Assembly: GCA_038729325.1 (NCBI GenBank)
Contig: JAVYSG010000069.1
Location: 1 to 6,166 of the forward strand
Direction: 5' to 3'
Source of the DNA: UBA509 sp038729325
GTDB taxonomy: Archaea; Thermoplasmatota; Thermoplasmata; Thermoplasmatales; Thermoplasmataceae
Length of the DNA stretch: 6,166 nt
How positions within the stretch are numbered: the stretch's first letter is position 1; every line of letters begins with the position of its first letter. Positions 5,498 through 6,166 of this stretch are shown one piece after another. The notes beneath the pieces are model-generated. The model ran no database searches. It was not told the DNA's origin and saw only the letters and a list, made by a program, of their open reading frames with translations. A program made the translations under genes and the position numbers.

Positions 5498-6166
5498 TCA
5501 GGAGGAAAAGCTTTCCAGTTCTTTCTGCCTGGGCGTTCTTACCCCCTCGGGAGTTGGAGCAGGGTAACTTCCTGTCAGGCATCCGAGGCAGAGCGAGTTC
5601 TCGTTCTTTCCTATGCTTCTTACCAGCCCCTGTATGGATACATAGCCCAGAGAATCAGATCCTATCTCCTTCCTTATCTCTTCCATGTCCTTTCCAGATG
5701 CCAGAAACTGATCCTTTGTCTTCATATCCACTCCAAAGTAGCATGGTGCAATTATGGGAGGTGATCCAATCCGGACATGGACTTCAACTGCACCGGCATT
5801 TCTGAGGAGGGTAACTATATGTTTCATTGTGTTCCCCCTCACTATGCTGTCATCCACAAGAATGACCCTCTTTCCCTGGATTTCTGATTTAATGGTGTTT
5901 AGCTTCAGCACAATGGCCTTCTTCCTGGCCTCCTGTGTGGGCATTATGAATGTTCTGTCAGAAAACCTGTTCTTTATCAGCCCTTCGCTGTATGGTATGT
6001 GTGATTGCATGGAATATCCAAGTGCCTGTGCTCTCCCAGAATCAGGTACGGGGATGACCACATCCGCCTCCACAGGGTGTTCCTGAGCAAGTTCTCTTCC
6101 AAGATTTATTCTTGATCTGAACACTTCCACATTGTCAATAACACTATCCGGCCTGGCAAAATATAC
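5498..6166 (-). CDS. purF: Amidophosphoribosyltransferase PurF, C-terminal part
   Basis: PurF catalyses the first step of de novo purine synthesis: PRPP + glutamine to 5-phosphoribosylamine. The window holds the last 222 codons. The frame stays open to the window edge (VYFARPDSVIDN precedes an internal GTG), so the true start and the N-terminal glutaminase domain lie outside. Diagnostic blocks are YFARPDSVID, VVIPVPDSGRAQALGY, the PRPP-binding loop VILVDDSIVRGNT, and IGSPPIIAPCYFGVDMKTKDQFLA. CLGCLTGSYP sits near the end. The Cys in PCYFG and the two in CLGC correspond to three of the four [4Fe-4S] ligands of Bacillus subtilis PurF; the fourth is expected just upstream, off the window. This suggests the cluster-bearing type, which is oxygen-sensitive in Bacillus. 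The gene converges on nop5, and its TGA directly abuts the nop5 TAA. It belongs to a different transcription unit whose promoter is not visible. Confidence 0.96.
   Translation of the reverse strand, partial: VYFARPDSVIDNVEVFRSRINLGRELAQEHPVEADVVIPVPDSGRAQALGYSMQSHIPYSEGLIKNRFSDRTFIMPTQEARKKAIVLKLNTIKSEIQGKRVILVDDSIVRGNTMKHIVTLLRNAGAVEVHVRIGSPPIIAPCYFGVDMKTKDQFLASGKDMEEIRKEIGSDSLGYVSIQGLVRSIGKNENSLCLGCLTGSYPAPTPEGVRTPRQKELESFSS

Noticed and set aside
5504..5516. Small inverted repeat GGAAA-AGC-TTTCC just after the nop5 stop, considered as a terminator
   Set aside because: The stem is only 5 bp and AT-rich, no T-run follows, and it lies inside the purF coding sequence.
5554..6086. Forward-strand open frames opposite purF (5554-5805 and 5754-6086)
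   Set aside because: purF on the other strand is unmistakable through its PRPP loop and Cys ligands. The forward frames overlap each other and encode low-quality hydrophobic sequence.
6128..6130. GTG at 6130 on the - strand as the purF start
   Set aside because: The frame stays open to the window edge and the upstream codons (YFARPDSVID) are a conserved PurF motif, so this GTG is an internal valine.

Overview
This window is a compact stretch of archaeal chromosome. The gene content is archaeal: an archaeal-type SecY, an AdkA-type adenylate kinase, a DUF106 (archaeal YidC/EMC3-like) membrane protein, Cbf5-type pseudouridine synthase and Nop5. The order rpl15-secY-adk-DUF106-cmk-truB is the distal end of the conserved ribosomal-protein/translocon cluster of Euryarchaeota. 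Three things suggest Thermoplasmata (Thermoplasmatales or an uncultured relative): no ribosomal protein genes between DUF106 and truB, a very long SecY, and a moderate-GC genome using mostly AGG/AGA for arginine. That placement is inference, because no phylogeny could be run.

Layout. Bases 1-152 are the 3' end of rpl15 (uL15). Six further genes follow on the + strand with no intergenic DNA: secY (130-1890), adkA (1891-2445), DUF106 (2438-3154), cmk (3138-3677), cbf5/truB (3643-4680) and nop5 (about 4658-5497). Successive junctions overlap by 23, 0, 8, 17, 35 and 23 nt, so the run reads as one translationally coupled operon. On the - strand, the C-terminal part of purF (5498-6166, start beyond the window) converges on nop5. 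The two stop codons abut with no spacer.

How the genes fit together. SecY is the translocation channel and DUF106 a probable Oxa1-superfamily insertase. Adk and Cmk balance nucleotide pools. Cbf5 is the catalytic subunit of H/ACA RNPs, and Nop5 is the scaffold of box C/D 2'-O-methylation RNPs. The operon therefore combines membrane-protein biogenesis, nucleotide phosphorylation and guide-RNA-directed rRNA modification. PurF starts de novo purine synthesis and belongs to a separate transcription unit.

No RNA genes, mobile elements, CRISPR arrays, long repeats or gene-free stretches of note were seen. I found no evidence of a new system. The points most worth a second look are an extra N-terminal transmembrane hairpin and enlarged outer loops in SecY, an extra N-terminal membrane segment in DUF106, the Cbf5-Nop5 coupling (the Shine-Dalgarno for nop5 lies inside the low-complexity tail of cbf5), and the absence of a fibrillarin gene beside nop5.
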